Shown in pieces: positions 43,893-54,218 of a stretch of 64,000 bases of DNA. The notes under the pieces are model-generated. The model was not told the origin of the DNA, searched no databases, and was given only the letters and a program-made list of their open reading frames with translations. The stretch covers positions 2,418,001 through 2,482,000 of the forward strand of contig NZ_CP017057.1 in the NCBI RefSeq assembly GCF_001719165.1, in the 5' to 3' direction. The position numbers were made by a program, and so were the translations under genes. Within the stretch, counting starts at the first letter, position 1. Each line of letters starts with the position of its first letter. Origin of the DNA: Erythrobacter litoralis. Its GTDB lineage: Bacteria; Pseudomonadota; Alphaproteobacteria; Sphingomonadales; Sphingomonadaceae.

Positions 43893-45278
43893 TCACTCAA
43901 GCTCCTGTATTTCCTTGCCTTCCGGGCTCGTAAACGGAAACGTGTCGAGACCCTTCGCAGCCAGCGCATTGACCATTTCGCGCGCTTCCCGGTCGCTGTC
44001 GAGCGGACCCGCAAGCAGCCGGTTCGCCTGCCCCCACGGCGTCGTATGGGGCGTGTAGGCGTCGAGCAGCCCGTCAGCCGCGCGCGCGATGCGCCGCCAG
44101 TCGAAGCCGAGCGCGGCAAGGTCCTGCCCGGTCGCGACCTGGACCCAGATGCGGCGGGGGTGAGCGGGTGGTTCGGGTTCGGCGGGCTTTTCGCGCGGGA
44201 CCTCGATCGCGGCGAGATCGACCGCTTCGGCGGGCCGCCGGGCCGCGGGAAGCTCGTCCCCGCCCAGATCGGCAAAGGCGTCGGCGACCCTGGGCTGCGT
44301 GTCCGCCGCACTGGCCGCATTCACCGGTTCGGGCCGGGGCGCGGGATCAGGCCGGGGCTCCGGATCGCGGGCAGCGGGGGTGTCCGGCTCGGCCGCCGCA
44401 AAGCGCGTGCCGAGCGGCGCGCCGGCTGGCTCGAGCTTGCGATCGGCCTCGGCTTCGCGGGCGAAACGGGCGATCCTCGGGTCCTCGCGTCCGATCTCGG
44501 CGGCGCGCGGGAAAATGCCGAGATTGGCCGCCGCCGCCTGCTGCGCGGGGGTGAGGCGCGGCATGTAGGCGAGGTAGGGCGTCAGCCGCCCGGCAAGGTC
44601 GCGCGGCATCACCGCATCGACGATCGCCGCCGCGCGCGCCTGTTCGCCGAGGATGGCAAGACCGAAGGCGCGCGTGCGAAAGGCGGCATAGTCGCGCTTA
44701 TCGAGCAGCGGGCGCAACGTGTCCTCGAAGCTCGCCTGGTTCCCCGCGATCGCATGGCTGAGCGCGAGGCGGCGGATGGTTTCGGGATCCTCCGGATCGA
44801 CCGCGAGCGCCTGTTCATAGACCGCGCGCGCCTGTGCGTGATCGCCGACGAGGTCGTAGGCAAGGCCGCGGTCGCGCGCATATTCGGGCGGCGTCGCCCC
44901 CGCCGCCTCGGCGAGCGCGAAGGCTTCCAGCGCCTCCACCGGGCGGCCCGAGCGCAAATAGACCGCCGCTATGCCGAGCTTGACCTGCGCATTTTCGGAA
45001 TCAAGGTCGTCGGCCCGGCCATAGAACCCCATCGCCGCGTCAAGATCGTCGAGCGCGAGCGAGGCATCGCCCGCCTCGACCAACGCCGCCAGGCTCTTGG
45101 GACGCCTCGCGAGTTCCATCAGCGCCCGGTTGAGGCGCTGGATCGCAGGCGAGGGCAGCGGCTGGACGACCTCGCGCGAGGTCACTTCCTGCGCGGCCGC
45201 GGGGCTGGCGGCGAGAAAGGCGGGCGCAAGCAGCGCCGAAAGGGCGAGCGCGGGCAAGGTCAGGATACGGGGTGGCAT
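43893..45278 (-). CDS. TPR and SPOR-domain envelope protein
   Basis: 461 residues from the ATG that gives a clean signal peptide (MPPRILTLPALALSALLAPA, then AFLAASPAAAQ); the frame is open to 45326. Four to five TPR-like units span about 45-220 (GDASLALDDLDAAMGFYGRA, LGIAAVYLRSGRPVEALEAF, YDLVGDHAQARAVYEQALAV). A Pro/Glu-rich linker leads to a C-terminal SPOR domain (about 385-461, RRIWVQVATGQDLAALGFDW to the end) that binds denuded septal peptidoglycan. It lies just downstream of ftsZ, which fits a divisome or septal role. Confidence 0.82.
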   Translation of the reverse strand: MPPRILTLPALALSALLAPAFLAASPAAAQEVTSREVVQPLPSPAIQRLNRALMELARRPKSLAALVEAGDASLALDDLDAAMGFYGRADDLDSENAQVKLGIAAVYLRSGRPVEALEAFALAEAAGATPPEYARDRGLAYDLVGDHAQARAVYEQALAVDPEDPETIRRLALSHAIAGNQASFEDTLRPLLDKRDYAAFRTRAFGLAILGEQARAAAIVDAVMPRDLAGRLTPYLAYMPRLTPAQQAAAANLGIFPRAAEIGREDPRIARFAREAEADRKLEPAGAPLGTRFAAAEPDTPAARDPEPRPDPAPRPEPVNAASAADTQPRVADAFADLGGDELPAARRPAEAVDLAAIEVPREKPAEPEPPAHPRRIWVQVATGQDLAALGFDWRRIARAADGLLDAYTPHTTPWGQANRLLAGPLDSDREAREMVNALAAKGLDTFPFTSPEGKEIQELE

Positions 45279-45365
45279 CGAAGAAAGGGACCTAGCGCGC
45301 CTTTTGCCCCGCACCATACCCGCCACGCCAATGGCGCGGCAGGAGGCCCCGGGAAATCGACGAAA

Positions 45366-45388
45366 CGATCCGTCAGGTCGCCGGATCG
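45366..45388 (-). terminator. Probable terminator after ftsZ
   Basis: CGATCCG (45366-45372) pairs with CGGATCG (45382-45388) around a nine-base loop. On the minus strand it begins 24 bases after the ftsZ stop and is followed by TTTCGTCG, a short T-rich tail. It likely closes the dcw transcript. Confidence 0.5.
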
Positions 45389-45411
45389 GAAAAGCTCGCC
45401 ACCGGAACGTG

Positions 45412-47112
45412 CTACTGGTTGCGCTGCCTGGTCATGAAGGGCGGGATGCTGAGGGCGGTCCTGCCGTCATCGTCATCCTCGTCGTCCTCGTCGTCCTCAC
45501 GGGAAGAGCTGCGCGAGAGATTGGCCATCCGCTCGAACAGGGTGCTGCCGCCGCCCGAGACCCCGGTTCCGCTTTCCGGCCCGCTTCCCGCATACCCCTG
45601 CGCGCCATCTGCGCTGGCGCTCGAGCCACCTCCGCCGAGAAGCCCCCGGCGGCGTTCACCCTGGCGCGGCGCAAGCGGTTCGTCGGCGTCGGCCAGCCGG
45701 TCGGCATCGGCAAGCAGGTCGTCCCCGGCCGCATCCGTGCCCGCGGCTTGCGCGGCATCGTCCTCTTCGGTGTATTCGCCGGTCAGGTCGAGCGGCTCCT
45801 CGTCGTCCTCGGCCCCGCGCAGCCCGGCGAGCGGGTCCACGATATCGTCGACATCGTCCCCTTCGAGCTCGCCCATCTCGTCGCCCGCCTGCATCCCGGT
45901 GAGATCGAAGGGCTCGGAGTAGTCCTCTTCCTCGTCGTAATCCTCGCCGTCGTCGAGCGCAGCCGTGGGGACCGACAGTTCGGGCTCGGACTCGGGGGTA
46001 TCGTCCGCCTCGGCGGCGGGTACTGCGGGTGCATCGAGCTCGCTTTCGCCCGGCAGTTCGAGCACCGGGCGCTTGGGCGCGCGCGCTCCGCCGAGAGCGC
46101 CGCCAAGCGCTGCCCCGGCGGCGCCGCGATCATGGCCGGCGGACGCGCTCTGTTCGATCCCGGTAGCGACCACGGAAACGCGGATCTTGCCGTCGAGATC
46201 GGGATTGAAGGCGCTGCCCCAGATGATGTTCGCATCCTCGTCGACGAGTTCGCGGATGTGGTTCGCGGCCTCGTCCACCTCGAGCAGCTTCATGTCCTCG
46301 CCGCCGATGATCGAGATGATGACGCCCTTGGCGCCCTGCATGGAAACGCCGTCGAGCAGCGGGTTGGCGATCGCCTGTTCGGCCGCCTCCAGGGCGCGAT
46401 TCTCGCCTTCGCCTTCGCCGGTGCCCATCATCGCCTTGCCCATCTCGCTCATGACCGAACGCACGTCGGCGAAATCGAGATTGATGAGCCCGGGCATGAC
46501 CATGAGATCGGTGATCGAACGCACGCCCTGCTGCAGCACTTCGTCGGCGAGCTGGAAGGCCTCCTTGAAGGTGGTCTCGGCTTTGGCGACGAGGAAGAGG
46601 TTCTGGTTGGGGATGACGATCAGCGTGTCGACCGATTGCTGGAGTTCGGCGATCCCGGCCTCGGCCGCGCGCATCCGGCGCGTGCCTTCGAACAGGAACG
46701 GCTTGGTCACAACGCCGACGGTGAGAACGCCCCTGCGCCGCGCGGCCTCGGCGATGACGGGCGCGGCGCCCGTGCCGGTCCCGCCGCCCATGCCGGCCGC
46801 GATGAAGACCATGTTCACGCCTTCCAGCGCTTCCTCGATCTCCGCCACGGTTTCCTCGGCCGCGGCCTTGCCGACCTCGGGGCGGGCGCCCGCACCCAAT
46901 CCGCCGGTGATGTCCGGGCCGAGCTGGATGCGTCGTTCCGCAGACGAGCTGCTGAGCGCCTGCGCATCGGTGTTCGCGACGATGAAGTCGACGCCCTCGA
47001 TCTCGGCCGCGATCATGTTGGCGATCGCGTTGCCGCCCGCGCCGCCGATCCCGATGACGGTGATGCGAGGAGCGATTTCCTCCGCCGCGGCGGGTCCAAT
47101 ATTGATGCTCAT
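45412..47112 (-). CDS. ftsZ: Cell division GTPase FtsZ
   Basis: 566 residues, long for FtsZ because of the linker. The start [12 protein letters not shown] follows GAGGAAGAA. The tubulin-type GTPase domain (about 15-320) has [20 protein letters not shown] and the signature [17 protein letters not shown] disordered, acidic linker of about 220 residues follows, with Asp/Glu clusters and a [13 protein letters not shown] run, then the C-terminal peptide [11 protein letters not shown] for FtsA/ZipA-type partners. It polymerises into the Z-ring. It is the last gene of the dcw cluster, with its own promoter-like region upstream. Confidence 0.97.
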   Translation of the reverse strand: MSINIGPAAAEEIAPRITVIGIGGAGGNAIANMIAAEIEGVDFIVANTDAQALSSSSAERRIQLGPDITGGLGAGARPEVGKAAAEETVAEIEEALEGVNMVFIAAGMGGGTGTGAAPVIAEAARRRGVLTVGVVTKPFLFEGTRRMRAAEAGIAELQQSVDTLIVIPNQNLFLVAKAETTFKEAFQLADEVLQQGVRSITDLMVMPGLINLDFADVRSVMSEMGKAMMGTGEGEGENRALEAAEQAIANPLLDGVSMQGAKGVIISIIGGEDMKLLEVDEAANHIRELVDEDANIIWGSAFNPDLDGKIRVSVVATGIEQSASAGHDRGAAGAALGGALGGARAPKRPVLELPGESELDAPAVPAAEADDTPESEPELSVPTAALDDGEDYDEEEDYSEPFDLTGMQAGDEMGELEGDDVDDIVDPLAGLRGAEDDEEPLDLTGEYTEEDDAAQAAGTDAAGDDLLADADRLADADEPLAPRQGERRRGLLGGGGSSASADGAQGYAGSGPESGTGVSGGGSTLFERMANLSRSSSREDDEDDEDDDDGRTALSIPPFMTRQRNQ

Positions 47113-47165
47113 CCGTTCTTCCTCCAGCCGCCGTCCCGCTTCCCACGGAAATCCGGGCCTTGTGC

Positions 47166-47222
47166 GATTCTCTGACACAATCGGGTCCGGCGGTTTATAC
47201 CGTCTTAACCCTTATCCACAGC
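47166..47222 (-). promoter_or_regulatory. ftsZ upstream regulatory region: DnaA box, GANTC site, TATAAA element
   Basis: The 187-base gap between ftsA and ftsZ is the longest in the dcw cluster. It holds a perfect consensus DnaA box TTATCCACA at 47212-47220, a TATAAA hexamer on the minus strand at 47194-47199 within the near-palindrome CGGTTTATACCG, and GATTC at 47166-47170, a GANTC site of the alphaproteobacterial cell-cycle methylase CcrM. With 16-17 base spacing the DnaA box covers the -35 position. Cell-cycle control of ftsZ is inferred. Confidence 0.5.
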
Positions 47223-47299
47223 GACCCTACCGGTTTGCTCCCGTTTCGCGCTTCACCATGCCACATGGGCGCCCGCAGCGACACACCCTGCCGCCCGAT

Positions 47300-48637
47300 T
47301 CAGAAATATTCCCGCAGCGCGCGCATCAGCCGTCCGACCGCGAAAGGACCGCCCGCAGCGCCCGCCACCCGCGTCCGCGCGAAGCGATCGCCTAATGCCC
47401 GGATATCGACCGGATCGTCCGCGGCATAGAGGCACAGACCCGCCAGTGTCGCAAATCCGGGCGTCGCGTGCGCCTCGGGCAGGCCCTCGAAAGCGGGCGG
47501 GCGTCCGATCCGGACCGGCATACCAAGCGCGCCCTGCGCGAATTCGGCAAGACCCGCCAGTTCGGCACCCCCGCCGGTGAGCACCACCTGGCCGCTGCGC
47601 ATACCGCTGAATCCCATGGCTTTCAATACCTTGCCGATCTCTGTCGTGAGCCGCGCGAGGTGCTGGGTGATGACAGAGACCAGTTCCGCCCGGGCGATCC
47701 GCCCGCGATCGTCCGCCCCGCGTGCGACCGTTGCCGCACCGGCTTCCTCCCAGTCGTCGTCCGGCCCGGTAAGCGAGATCATCTCGCGGTGGTCGCTGGG
47801 AGAGGCGATCGCCGAACCCGACACGCATTTGAGCCGCTCGGCCTGCGACTGACGGATGCCGAAGGCCCGCGCAATGGCATCGGTGATGTCGGCCGATCCC
47901 ATCGGCAGCGCGGTCAGACCCAGCAGCATGCCGCCCGCAAAGACCGAGACATTGGTGACGTCAGCCCCTATCTCGACCAGCGCGACGCCCAGTTCGCGCT
48001 CCTCCTCGGACAGGCAGGCATAGCCCGAGGCAAGCGGGGCGGCGACCACGCCTTCGACATCGAGATGGGCGTTCTGGACCGCCTCCATCAGGTTCTTCAC
48101 CGGCGCCCCGTCGGCCAGCATCACATGGATGTCGACGCCGAGCCGTTCGGCATGCAAGCCCCGCGGATTGGCGACGCCATGCGCCCCGTCGAGCGTGTAA
48201 TGCGCCGGCTGGGCGTGCAGCACCGTGCGCCCGTCGGGCTGGATCGCCCCGCGCGCAAGGTAGAGGAGATGTTCGACATCCTCCTCCTCGATCCGCCGCC
48301 CGCCGATTTCGGTCTCGACGCTTTTCACATCGCTCTTGAGCCCTGCCCCCGCGCAGGCGATCCACACGCCGCCCACGCTCGCTCCCGCGTTCTTTTCGGC
48401 CCGCTCGACCGCGTCGCGGATCGCGAAGCTCGCCGCGTCCATGTCGGTGACATAGCCGCGCCGCACTCCCTTGCTCGCCCGGTGGCCCGACCCCAGCAGG
48501 ACGAGATCGCCGTTGTCCGCCTCGCCCATGATCATCGCCGAGATCCGGAACGAGCCGACATTGACCGCACCGATGGTCCGGGTGAGGCGCGGGCGCGCGG
48601 GGCCCCTGCCGGAATTGCCCGCGCCGGCCTTCGCCAT
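47300..48637 (-). CDS. ftsA: Cell division protein FtsA
   Basis: 445 residues of the actin-like family. The start is the ATG sharing its A with the ftsQ stop (TGATG). ATPase and family motifs: IGAVNVGSFRISAMIMGEAD, VEIGADVTNVSVFAGGMLLG (phosphate 2), GSADITDAIARAFG, and late VLTGGGAELAGLAEFAQGAL (adenosine). The C-terminal amphipathic membrane helix is only suggested by RLMRALREYF. It tethers FtsZ to the membrane and signals to septal synthesis. Confidence 0.96.
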   Translation of the reverse strand: MAKAGAGNSGRGPARPRLTRTIGAVNVGSFRISAMIMGEADNGDLVLLGSGHRASKGVRRGYVTDMDAASFAIRDAVERAEKNAGASVGGVWIACAGAGLKSDVKSVETEIGGRRIEEEDVEHLLYLARGAIQPDGRTVLHAQPAHYTLDGAHGVANPRGLHAERLGVDIHVMLADGAPVKNLMEAVQNAHLDVEGVVAAPLASGYACLSEEERELGVALVEIGADVTNVSVFAGGMLLGLTALPMGSADITDAIARAFGIRQSQAERLKCVSGSAIASPSDHREMISLTGPDDDWEEAGAATVARGADDRGRIARAELVSVITQHLARLTTEIGKVLKAMGFSGMRSGQVVLTGGGAELAGLAEFAQGALGMPVRIGRPPAFEGLPEAHATPGFATLAGLCLYAADDPVDIRALGDRFARTRVAGAAGGPFAVGRLMRALREYF

Positions 48638-49575
48638 CACTCCGCTCCCTCGCCGGCGGCCATTTCGGCGGCGAGGTCCTCGGCCTGCAATCGTTCGCTG
48701 CGCCCCGGCACGCGCATGTAGACGCGCGGCGGGTTGCGCATGTCGAAACTTGCGACCTTGCCGCCGATCAGGCGATTCTGCCCGTCCATCCGCGCGAACT
48801 TGACGAACGCACTTGCCGCCTCGTTTTCGCCTTCGGGAAGCGCGAGCACCTGCCCGCCGTTGAAAGTAACGTTCCAGCGCCGATTGCCGACCCATTCGGC
48901 GGCCTCGACCTGGGGGCCGAGCGCGGGCGCGGCGGCGAGCAGCCGGTCGAGCGCGCCGACCTGCCGCGCGGCGCCGGGGCCGGAAATGCGCAGGCGCCCG
49001 GCCGCATCCTCGGGCGCGACGGGGGTCAGTTCATGGCCGCCGATATCGATCAGCACCAGCCGGTCGGGCTTGACCAGCACCGCATGCGGTTCGCGCTCGA
49101 CGATGTCGATGGCGAGCATGTCGGGCAGCTGTTTGGACACCCGCGCATCGGCGACCCATGGCAGGTCGAGCAATTCCGCGCGCAGGGCCTCGATATCGAC
49201 ATCGGGCATCGAGCGATCCCGCTGCGCGAGCGCGCGGGCATAGACTTCGCGCTCGTCCATCCGGTCCGTGCCCGTCACGCGCACGCGCCGCACCTCGAAG
49301 CCGGCTTCGGACGCCATGCGCGAGACCTCGGCCGAGGCCATGGCGGGGACACCCGCGAAATTGGCGATCACGAAAGCGAGCGCGACCCCCGCCCCGATGA
49401 TGATGGCGAGCCAGATGCGGGTCCACTGCTCCTCGGTGAAGGGAAGCACGCCCATCGCGCTGTCGACAAAGCCGCTGGTCTTCGCCTTCGCCCAGCGCGC
49501 GCGGCCTGCGCGGCTCTGCGATTTCGCCGTGCGCCGCACGCCCTTTCCGTCCGAACGCCTGATCCGGTTAGCCAT
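48637..49575 (-). CDS. ftsQ: Cell division protein FtsQ
   Basis: 312 residues from MANRIRRSDGKG, whose ATG overlaps the end of ddl by eight bases. A basic cytoplasmic N-terminus (about 1-60) leads to one membrane helix (about 60-85, IWLAIIIGAGVALAFVIANF). The POTRA domain follows (FEVRRVRVTGTDRMDEREVY onward) and then the FtsQ beta domain with LPDMLAIDIVEREPHAVLVK. It links cytoplasmic and periplasmic divisome components. The gene order ddl-ftsQ-ftsA is standard. Confidence 0.95.
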   Translation of the reverse strand: MANRIRRSDGKGVRRTAKSQSRAGRARWAKAKTSGFVDSAMGVLPFTEEQWTRIWLAIIIGAGVALAFVIANFAGVPAMASAEVSRMASEAGFEVRRVRVTGTDRMDEREVYARALAQRDRSMPDVDIEALRAELLDLPWVADARVSKQLPDMLAIDIVEREPHAVLVKPDRLVLIDIGGHELTPVAPEDAAGRLRISGPGAARQVGALDRLLAAAPALGPQVEAAEWVGNRRWNVTFNGGQVLALPEGENEAASAFVKFARMDGQNRLIGGKVASFDMRNPPRVYMRVPGRSERLQAEDLAAEMAAGEGAE

Positions 49576-50536
49576 GGCTTGCCCCCTTGGAACCGTGGAC
49601 TCTGACAGCCTCCTTGACCAGCAGGTCGACGAGTTCGGCATAGCCGATCCCGGCATGTTTGGCCTGCTCGGGAACGAGGCTGAGCGGGGTCATGCCGGGC
49701 TGGGTGTTGGTTTCGAGGACGAACAGCCCTTCCTCGCCCAGTTCGTCGTCCCAGCGGAAATCGGTCCGGCTGGTGCCGTGGCAGCCCAGCACCTGGTGGG
49801 CCTTGAGCGCATAGTGTTCGCACAGGGCCGCGATCGCGGGCGGGATCTCGGCGGGGCAGACATGCTGGGTGCGGCCCTCGGTGTATTTGTGTTCGTAATC
49901 GTAAAAGCCCTGATCGATCACGAGCTCGGTGACGCCCAGTGCGCGCGGCCCGTCCTCTCCGTCGATCACGGCGGCGGTGAGTTCGCGTCCCTTTATGAAG
50001 GGTTCGGCAAGCAGCTGCGCGAATTGCTGCCACGGGCCGGGCGCGTCGCGCGAGATCGGATTGCCGCAATCGCTGTCCGCCGTGACGATCGCGACGCCGA
50101 CGGAGGAGCCTTCGTTGACCGGTTTGAGGACGTAGGGCCGCGGCAGCGGATCGCGCTCGAACAGGTCGGCGGACTTGACGATCCGCCCGCCGGGCATGGG
50201 GATGCCCTGGGGGACGAGCGCCTGCTTGGTCAGCTGCTTGTCGATCGCGATGACCGATGTGGCAAGGCCCGAATGGGTATAGGCGAGGCCCATCAGGTCG
50301 AGCATGCCCTGCACGCTCCCATCCTCGCCCGGCACGCCGTGAAGCGCGTTGAAGACGACATCGGGCGCAGCCTCGGCAAGCCGCGCGGCGACATCGCGGC
50401 CCATGTCGATTTCGGTGACGCGGTAGCCCTTCAGCTCCAGCGCATCGGCGACACCGCGTCCGCTCATCAGCGAAACCTCGCGCTCGTTCGCCCAGCCGCC
50501 CATCAGGACCGCGACATGGAGGGGTTCAGTGCTCAT
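49568..50536 (-). CDS. ddlB: D-alanine-D-alanine ligase
   Basis: 322 residues with the ATP-grasp fold. VAVLMGGWANEREVSLMSGR opens the family, FNALHGVPGEDGSVQGMLDL gives the Ser/Gly-rich loop, YVLKPVNEGSSVGVAIV the ATP site and LEINTQPGMTPLSL (here VLETNTQPGMTPLSL) the catalytic C-terminal loop. It makes D-Ala-D-Ala for the murein pentapeptide. It lies after murB with a ten-base gap and overlaps ftsQ. Confidence 0.95.
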   Translation of the reverse strand: MSTEPLHVAVLMGGWANEREVSLMSGRGVADALELKGYRVTEIDMGRDVAARLAEAAPDVVFNALHGVPGEDGSVQGMLDLMGLAYTHSGLATSVIAIDKQLTKQALVPQGIPMPGGRIVKSADLFERDPLPRPYVLKPVNEGSSVGVAIVTADSDCGNPISRDAPGPWQQFAQLLAEPFIKGRELTAAVIDGEDGPRALGVTELVIDQGFYDYEHKYTEGRTQHVCPAEIPPAIAALCEHYALKAHQVLGCHGTSRTDFRWDDELGEEGLFVLETNTQPGMTPLSLVPEQAKHAGIGYAELVDLLVKEAVRVHGSKGASHG

Positions 50537-50546
50537 GCCATTAACC

Positions 50547-51524
50547 TCACGGCCGTCCCACCCGCTGGATTTCCCAGTCGAGCATGATGCCCGAATTCTT
50601 GTAGACCTTCTCGCGCACCAGTTCGCCCAGCCCCTCTATGTCAGCGCTGGTCGCCTCGCCCGTATTGATGAGGAAATTGGTGTGCTTCTCGCTGACCTGC
50701 GCTCCGCCCAGCATCATCCCCCGGCAGCCCGCCGCATCGACCAGCTGCCATGCCTTGCCGCCTTCGGGGTTCTTGAAGGTCGAACCGCCCGTCTTGGTGC
50801 GGATCGGCTGCGATTGCTCGCGCGCCTCGGCGATGCGGTCCATCTCCGCGCCGATCTCCTGCGGGTCGCCGGGGCGCCCCCTGAATCGCGCCGAGACGAC
50901 GATCGCGCCATCGGGAAGATCGCTGTGGCGATAGCTGTAGCCGAGATCGCCGACCGGAAGCGTGACCATCTCGCCGCCCGGCAGGATCACTTCGCATGTC
51001 TCCAGCACGTCGGCGACCTCGCTGCCATAGGCGCCGCCGTTCATCCGCACGAAGCCGCCCACCGTGCCCGGTATCCCGCGCAGGAATTCGAGTCCGGCAA
51101 TGCCGTTGTCGCGCGCGGTGGATGCGACGAGAATGCCCGGAGCGCCAGCGCCGCAGGTGAGCGTAGAGCCCTCGCCCGCCTCGACCCCGGCAAAGGCCTT
51201 GCCCAACCGCACCACGATGCCGGGCACGCCCCCGTCGCGGATGATGAGATTGGAACCGAGGCCCAGCGCCATGACCGGCAATTGCCCGCCCAACCGCTCG
51301 ATGAAGAGCCTGAGGTCCGCAAGGTCGGCCGGTTCGAACAGCCAGTCGGCCTGCCCGCCGCTCTTGAACCAGACGAGCTTCGCCAGCGGCGCCTTGCAGG
51401 TGAGATCGCCCCTTATACCCTCGAGCGGCACGGGCGCCGACACCGCGCCCTCGACCGCGCAGGTCGGGGCCCGTCCGTCGTCGTATTTCCAGGTGTCGCC
51501 GGGCTGGACCATGTGATCGTTCAT
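50547..51524 (-). CDS. murB: UDP-N-acetylenolpyruvoylglucosamine reductase MurB
   Basis: 325 residues. The start ATG overlaps the murC stop (ATGA). FAD-binding elements are present: [65 protein letters not shown] with the conserved Arg and Gly loop; the C-terminal part has [20 protein letters not shown] with the catalytic Ser, and the final [20 protein letters not shown]. It reduces enolpyruvyl-GlcNAc to UDP-MurNAc. The first 40 residues ([20 protein letters not shown]) are a longer N-terminal extension than usual. Confidence 0.95.
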   Translation of the reverse strand: MNDHMVQPGDTWKYDDGRAPTCAVEGAVSAPVPLEGIRGDLTCKAPLAKLVWFKSGGQADWLFEPADLADLRLFIERLGGQLPVMALGLGSNLIIRDGGVPGIVVRLGKAFAGVEAGEGSTLTCGAGAPGILVASTARDNGIAGLEFLRGIPGTVGGFVRMNGGAYGSEVADVLETCEVILPGGEMVTLPVGDLGYSYRHSDLPDGAIVVSARFRGRPGDPQEIGAEMDRIAEAREQSQPIRTKTGGSTFKNPEGGKAWQLVDAAGCRGMMLGGAQVSEKHTNFLINTGEATSADIEGLGELVREKVYKNSGIMLDWEIQRVGRP

Positions 51525-52981
51525 GCTCTCACATGTGCTTCGACAGCGCCCGCAAGGGTAGCCGCCCAGCGCGTGATATCCCCGGCGCCGAGACACACCA
51601 CCATGTCGCCCGGACGCAGCGCGGCGGCGAGTTTCTCGGCCAGTTCGGCATGGGTTTCGACCGTGTTCGCGCTGCGATGACCGCGCGACTTGAGGCCCGA
51701 GACGAGCGCGGCGGAATCGATGCCCGCTATCGGCTCCTCGCCCGCTTCGTAGACGGGTGTGACCAGCACCATGTCGGCATCGTTGAAGCAGGACTGGAAG
51801 CCGTCCATCAGGTCATGCAGGCGGGTGTAGCGATGCGGCTGGGCGACCGCGATGACGCGCGCGCCCTCCCCGTTCGCCGGACCTTCGCTGGCGACCGCCT
51901 CGCGCGCGGCGGCGAGCACGGCCTGGATCTCGACCGGATGGTGGGCATAATCGTCGATCACGCTGACGCTGCCGCCGGCAAGCGCGATCTCCCCGACCTT
52001 GGTGAAACGCCGCCGCACGCCGCTGAACGCGCCGAAGCCTTCGCGGATGACCTCGTCCGAACAGCCCATTTCAATCGCAACGGCAATCGCCGCGAGCGCG
52101 TTCTGGACATTGTGGCGCCCGGGCATGGGCAGGTGCACGCCCTCGATCCGGCGGTCGTGCTTTTCGTCGCGCTGCCCGCGCTGGCGCACGATCACGTCGA
52201 AGGTGTTGCCGCCATCCGCACTGTGCACGTTGACCCCGCAGATATCGGCCTGGAGCGAGAAGCCGTAGGTCACGACCTTGCGATCGCGCACCTCGCCGAT
52301 CACCGCCTGCACTTCCGGATGGTCGACGCACAATATCGCCGCGCCATAGAAGGGCACGTTCTGGATGAATTCGAGAAAGGCGCGCTTCACCCCGTCGAAA
52401 TCGCCGTAATGATCAAGATGTTCGGGATCGATGTTCGTGACGACCGCGATGGTACCGTCCAGCCGCAGGAAGCTGCCGTCGCTTTCGTCCGCCTCGACCA
52501 CCATCCAGTCGGAATCGCCCAGTCGTGCGTTCGATCCGTATTGTTCGATGATCCCGCCATTGATGACCGTCGGATCGATCCCGCCCCGGTCGAGCAGGCT
52601 TGCCACCATGCTCGTCGTGGTGGTCTTGCCATGCGTCCCCGCGACCGCGACCGTCGATTTGAGACGCATCAGTTCGGCGAGCATTTCCGCCCGCCGCACG
52701 ACCGGGATGCGGGATTCGAGCGCGGCCACCACCTCGGGATTGTCGCGCTTGACCGCAGTGGAGGTAACGACCACCGCAGCGCCCTCGACATTGCCTTTGG
52801 CATGGCCGATATGGACCGCGATCCCGCGCCCACGCAGCCGCTCGACGCTGACGCCTTCGGCAATGTCCGAGCCCTGCACGTTGTAGCCCAGATTGTGCAT
52901 TACCTCGGCGATGCCGGACATGCCGATCCCGCCGATCCCGACGAAATGGATCGTGCCGATATCGGTCGGAACGCCTCTCAT
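51521..52981 (-). CDS. murC: UDP-N-acetylmuramate-L-alanine ligase MurC
   Basis: 486 residues of the Mur ligase family. [20 protein letters not shown] is the UDP-binding Rossmann loop; [20 protein letters not shown] the ATP P-loop; [14 protein letters not shown] and [14 protein letters not shown] [20 protein letters not shown] the Mg/ATP acidic loop; [19 protein letters not shown] the C-terminal catalytic region. It adds L-Ala to UDP-MurNAc. It lies after murG with an 11-base gap and overlaps murB. Confidence 0.96.
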   Translation of the reverse strand: MRGVPTDIGTIHFVGIGGIGMSGIAEVMHNLGYNVQGSDIAEGVSVERLRGRGIAVHIGHAKGNVEGAAVVVTSTAVKRDNPEVVAALESRIPVVRRAEMLAELMRLKSTVAVAGTHGKTTTTSMVASLLDRGGIDPTVINGGIIEQYGSNARLGDSDWMVVEADESDGSFLRLDGTIAVVTNIDPEHLDHYGDFDGVKRAFLEFIQNVPFYGAAILCVDHPEVQAVIGEVRDRKVVTYGFSLQADICGVNVHSADGGNTFDVIVRQRGQRDEKHDRRIEGVHLPMPGRHNVQNALAAIAVAIEMGCSDEVIREGFGAFSGVRRRFTKVGEIALAGGSVSVIDDYAHHPVEIQAVLAAAREAVASEGPANGEGARVIAVAQPHRYTRLHDLMDGFQSCFNDADMVLVTPVYEAGEEPIAGIDSAALVSGLKSRGHRSANTVETHAELAEKLAAALRPGDMVVCLGAGDITRWAATLAGAVEAHVRA

Positions 52982-52991
52982 CCTGCGCGCC

Positions 52992-54218
52992 TCACGCTGC
53001 CATGTCCTCGTCGCGCGTCGAAGGCTGCGTGCGCACCGCAGCCGCCGCGCCGCGCGGAGCGCTCTCGCCGACGCGGATTACGTCCATCAGGTCGATCCCG
53101 CCGAGGCTCTCGACGAGGTCGGCGAGGTCCTTGGTCGCATCGGGCCGCCCGCAATTGAACGCACCATGCGCGGCATTGCCGAGGCTGGCCGGGTTCTGCG
53201 CGAGCGCCTGGATCTGCTTGGCGAGTTCCTTGGCCGTGAATTTCTCCTGCCGGATCATCCGCGCGCCCCCCGCCTTGACGATCTCGCGCGTGTTCGCCGC
53301 CTGGTGATCGTCGGTCGCAATCGCGAGCGGCACGAGGATCGCCGGACGGCCGACGCCGGTCAGTTCGGCAATGGTCGATGCGCCCGCACGCCCGATGAAC
53401 AGGTGGGTGTCGGCGAGCCGTTCGTGCATGTCCTCGAAATAGGTGCCGAGTTCGGCCGGTATGTCGTGTGCGGCATAGCGCGCGCGGACCGCCTCGAGGT
53501 CCTCCGGGCGGCATTGCTGCGTCACCTGAAGCCGGCTGCGCAGCGCCGGGGGCAACATGGCGAGCCCGTCGGGCACGATCTCGGACAGGACGCGGGCACC
53601 CTGCGAGCCGCCGGTGACGAGAACGCGCAGCAGACCCTCCTCGGTCAGCGCTGGGAAATCCATGTCCCGCAGGGCAAGCACTTCCTCGCGCACCGGATTG
53701 CCGGTGAGATGGACCTTGCGCGCGTGCTTCGGCTTCAGCCGGTCGACCTGCCGATAGGACGTCGCGATCGCATCGACCCGGCCCGCCAGCAGGCGGTTGA
53801 CCCGGCCGAGCACCGCGTTCTGTTCGTGAATGACGGTCGGGACTTTCGCCGACGTCGCGGCGAGCAGCGCGGGCAGCGCCGGATAGCCGCCGAAGCCGAT
53901 CACCGCGGAAGGTTCGAACGCATCGAACAGGCGCAGCGCCATGCTGCGCCCTTCGAACACGGCGCGGATGCCGCCGATCCACTTTACGGGGTTCCTGCCG
54001 AAGCGCCCGGCGGGCAGGACATGGGCGGTCAGCCCCTCGGGCCGGCCGGGAATGTTGCTCCCGCGTTCATCGGTGACGAGCGCAACGTGATGTCCGCGCG
54101 CTTCGAGTTCGCTGGCGAGCGCGAAGGCCGGGATCAGGTGCCCGCCCGTCCCGCCTGCCGCGAGGACGAAATGGCGGCTGGCCCCGCTGCGGGCTCTCTG
54201 GCGCGTTGCGTGCGTCAT
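52992..54218 (-). CDS. murG: Lipid II-forming GlcNAc transferase MurG
   Basis: 408 residues from the ATG overlapping the ftsW stop (ATGA). The N-terminal G loop [20 protein letters not shown] and later [16 protein letters not shown] and [20 protein letters not shown] fit Mur[34 protein letters not shown] sequence gives the UDP-GlcNAc site (here split as [18 protein letters not shown] and [13 protein letters not shown]). About 35-40 residues at the C-terminus exceed the usual length. It transfers GlcNAc to lipid I on the inner membrane face. Confidence 0.95.
   Translation of the reverse strand: MTHATRQRARSGASRHFVLAAGGTGGHLIPAFALASELEARGHHVALVTDERGSNIPGRPEGLTAHVLPAGRFGRNPVKWIGGIRAVFEGRSMALRLFDAFEPSAVIGFGGYPALPALLAATSAKVPTVIHEQNAVLGRVNRLLAGRVDAIATSYRQVDRLKPKHARKVHLTGNPVREEVLALRDMDFPALTEEGLLRVLVTGGSQGARVLSEIVPDGLAMLPPALRSRLQVTQQCRPEDLEAVRARYAAHDIPAELGTYFEDMHERLADTHLFIGRAGASTIAELTGVGRPAILVPLAIATDDHQAANTREIVKAGGARMIRQEKFTAKELAKQIQALAQNPASLGNAAHGAFNCGRPDATKDLADLVESLGGIDLMDVIRVGESAPRGAAAAVRTQPSTRDEDMAA

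Noticed and set aside
47200..47216. CtrA site upstream of ftsZ
   Set aside because: One TTAAC-like half is present but no second TTAA at seven-base spacing.
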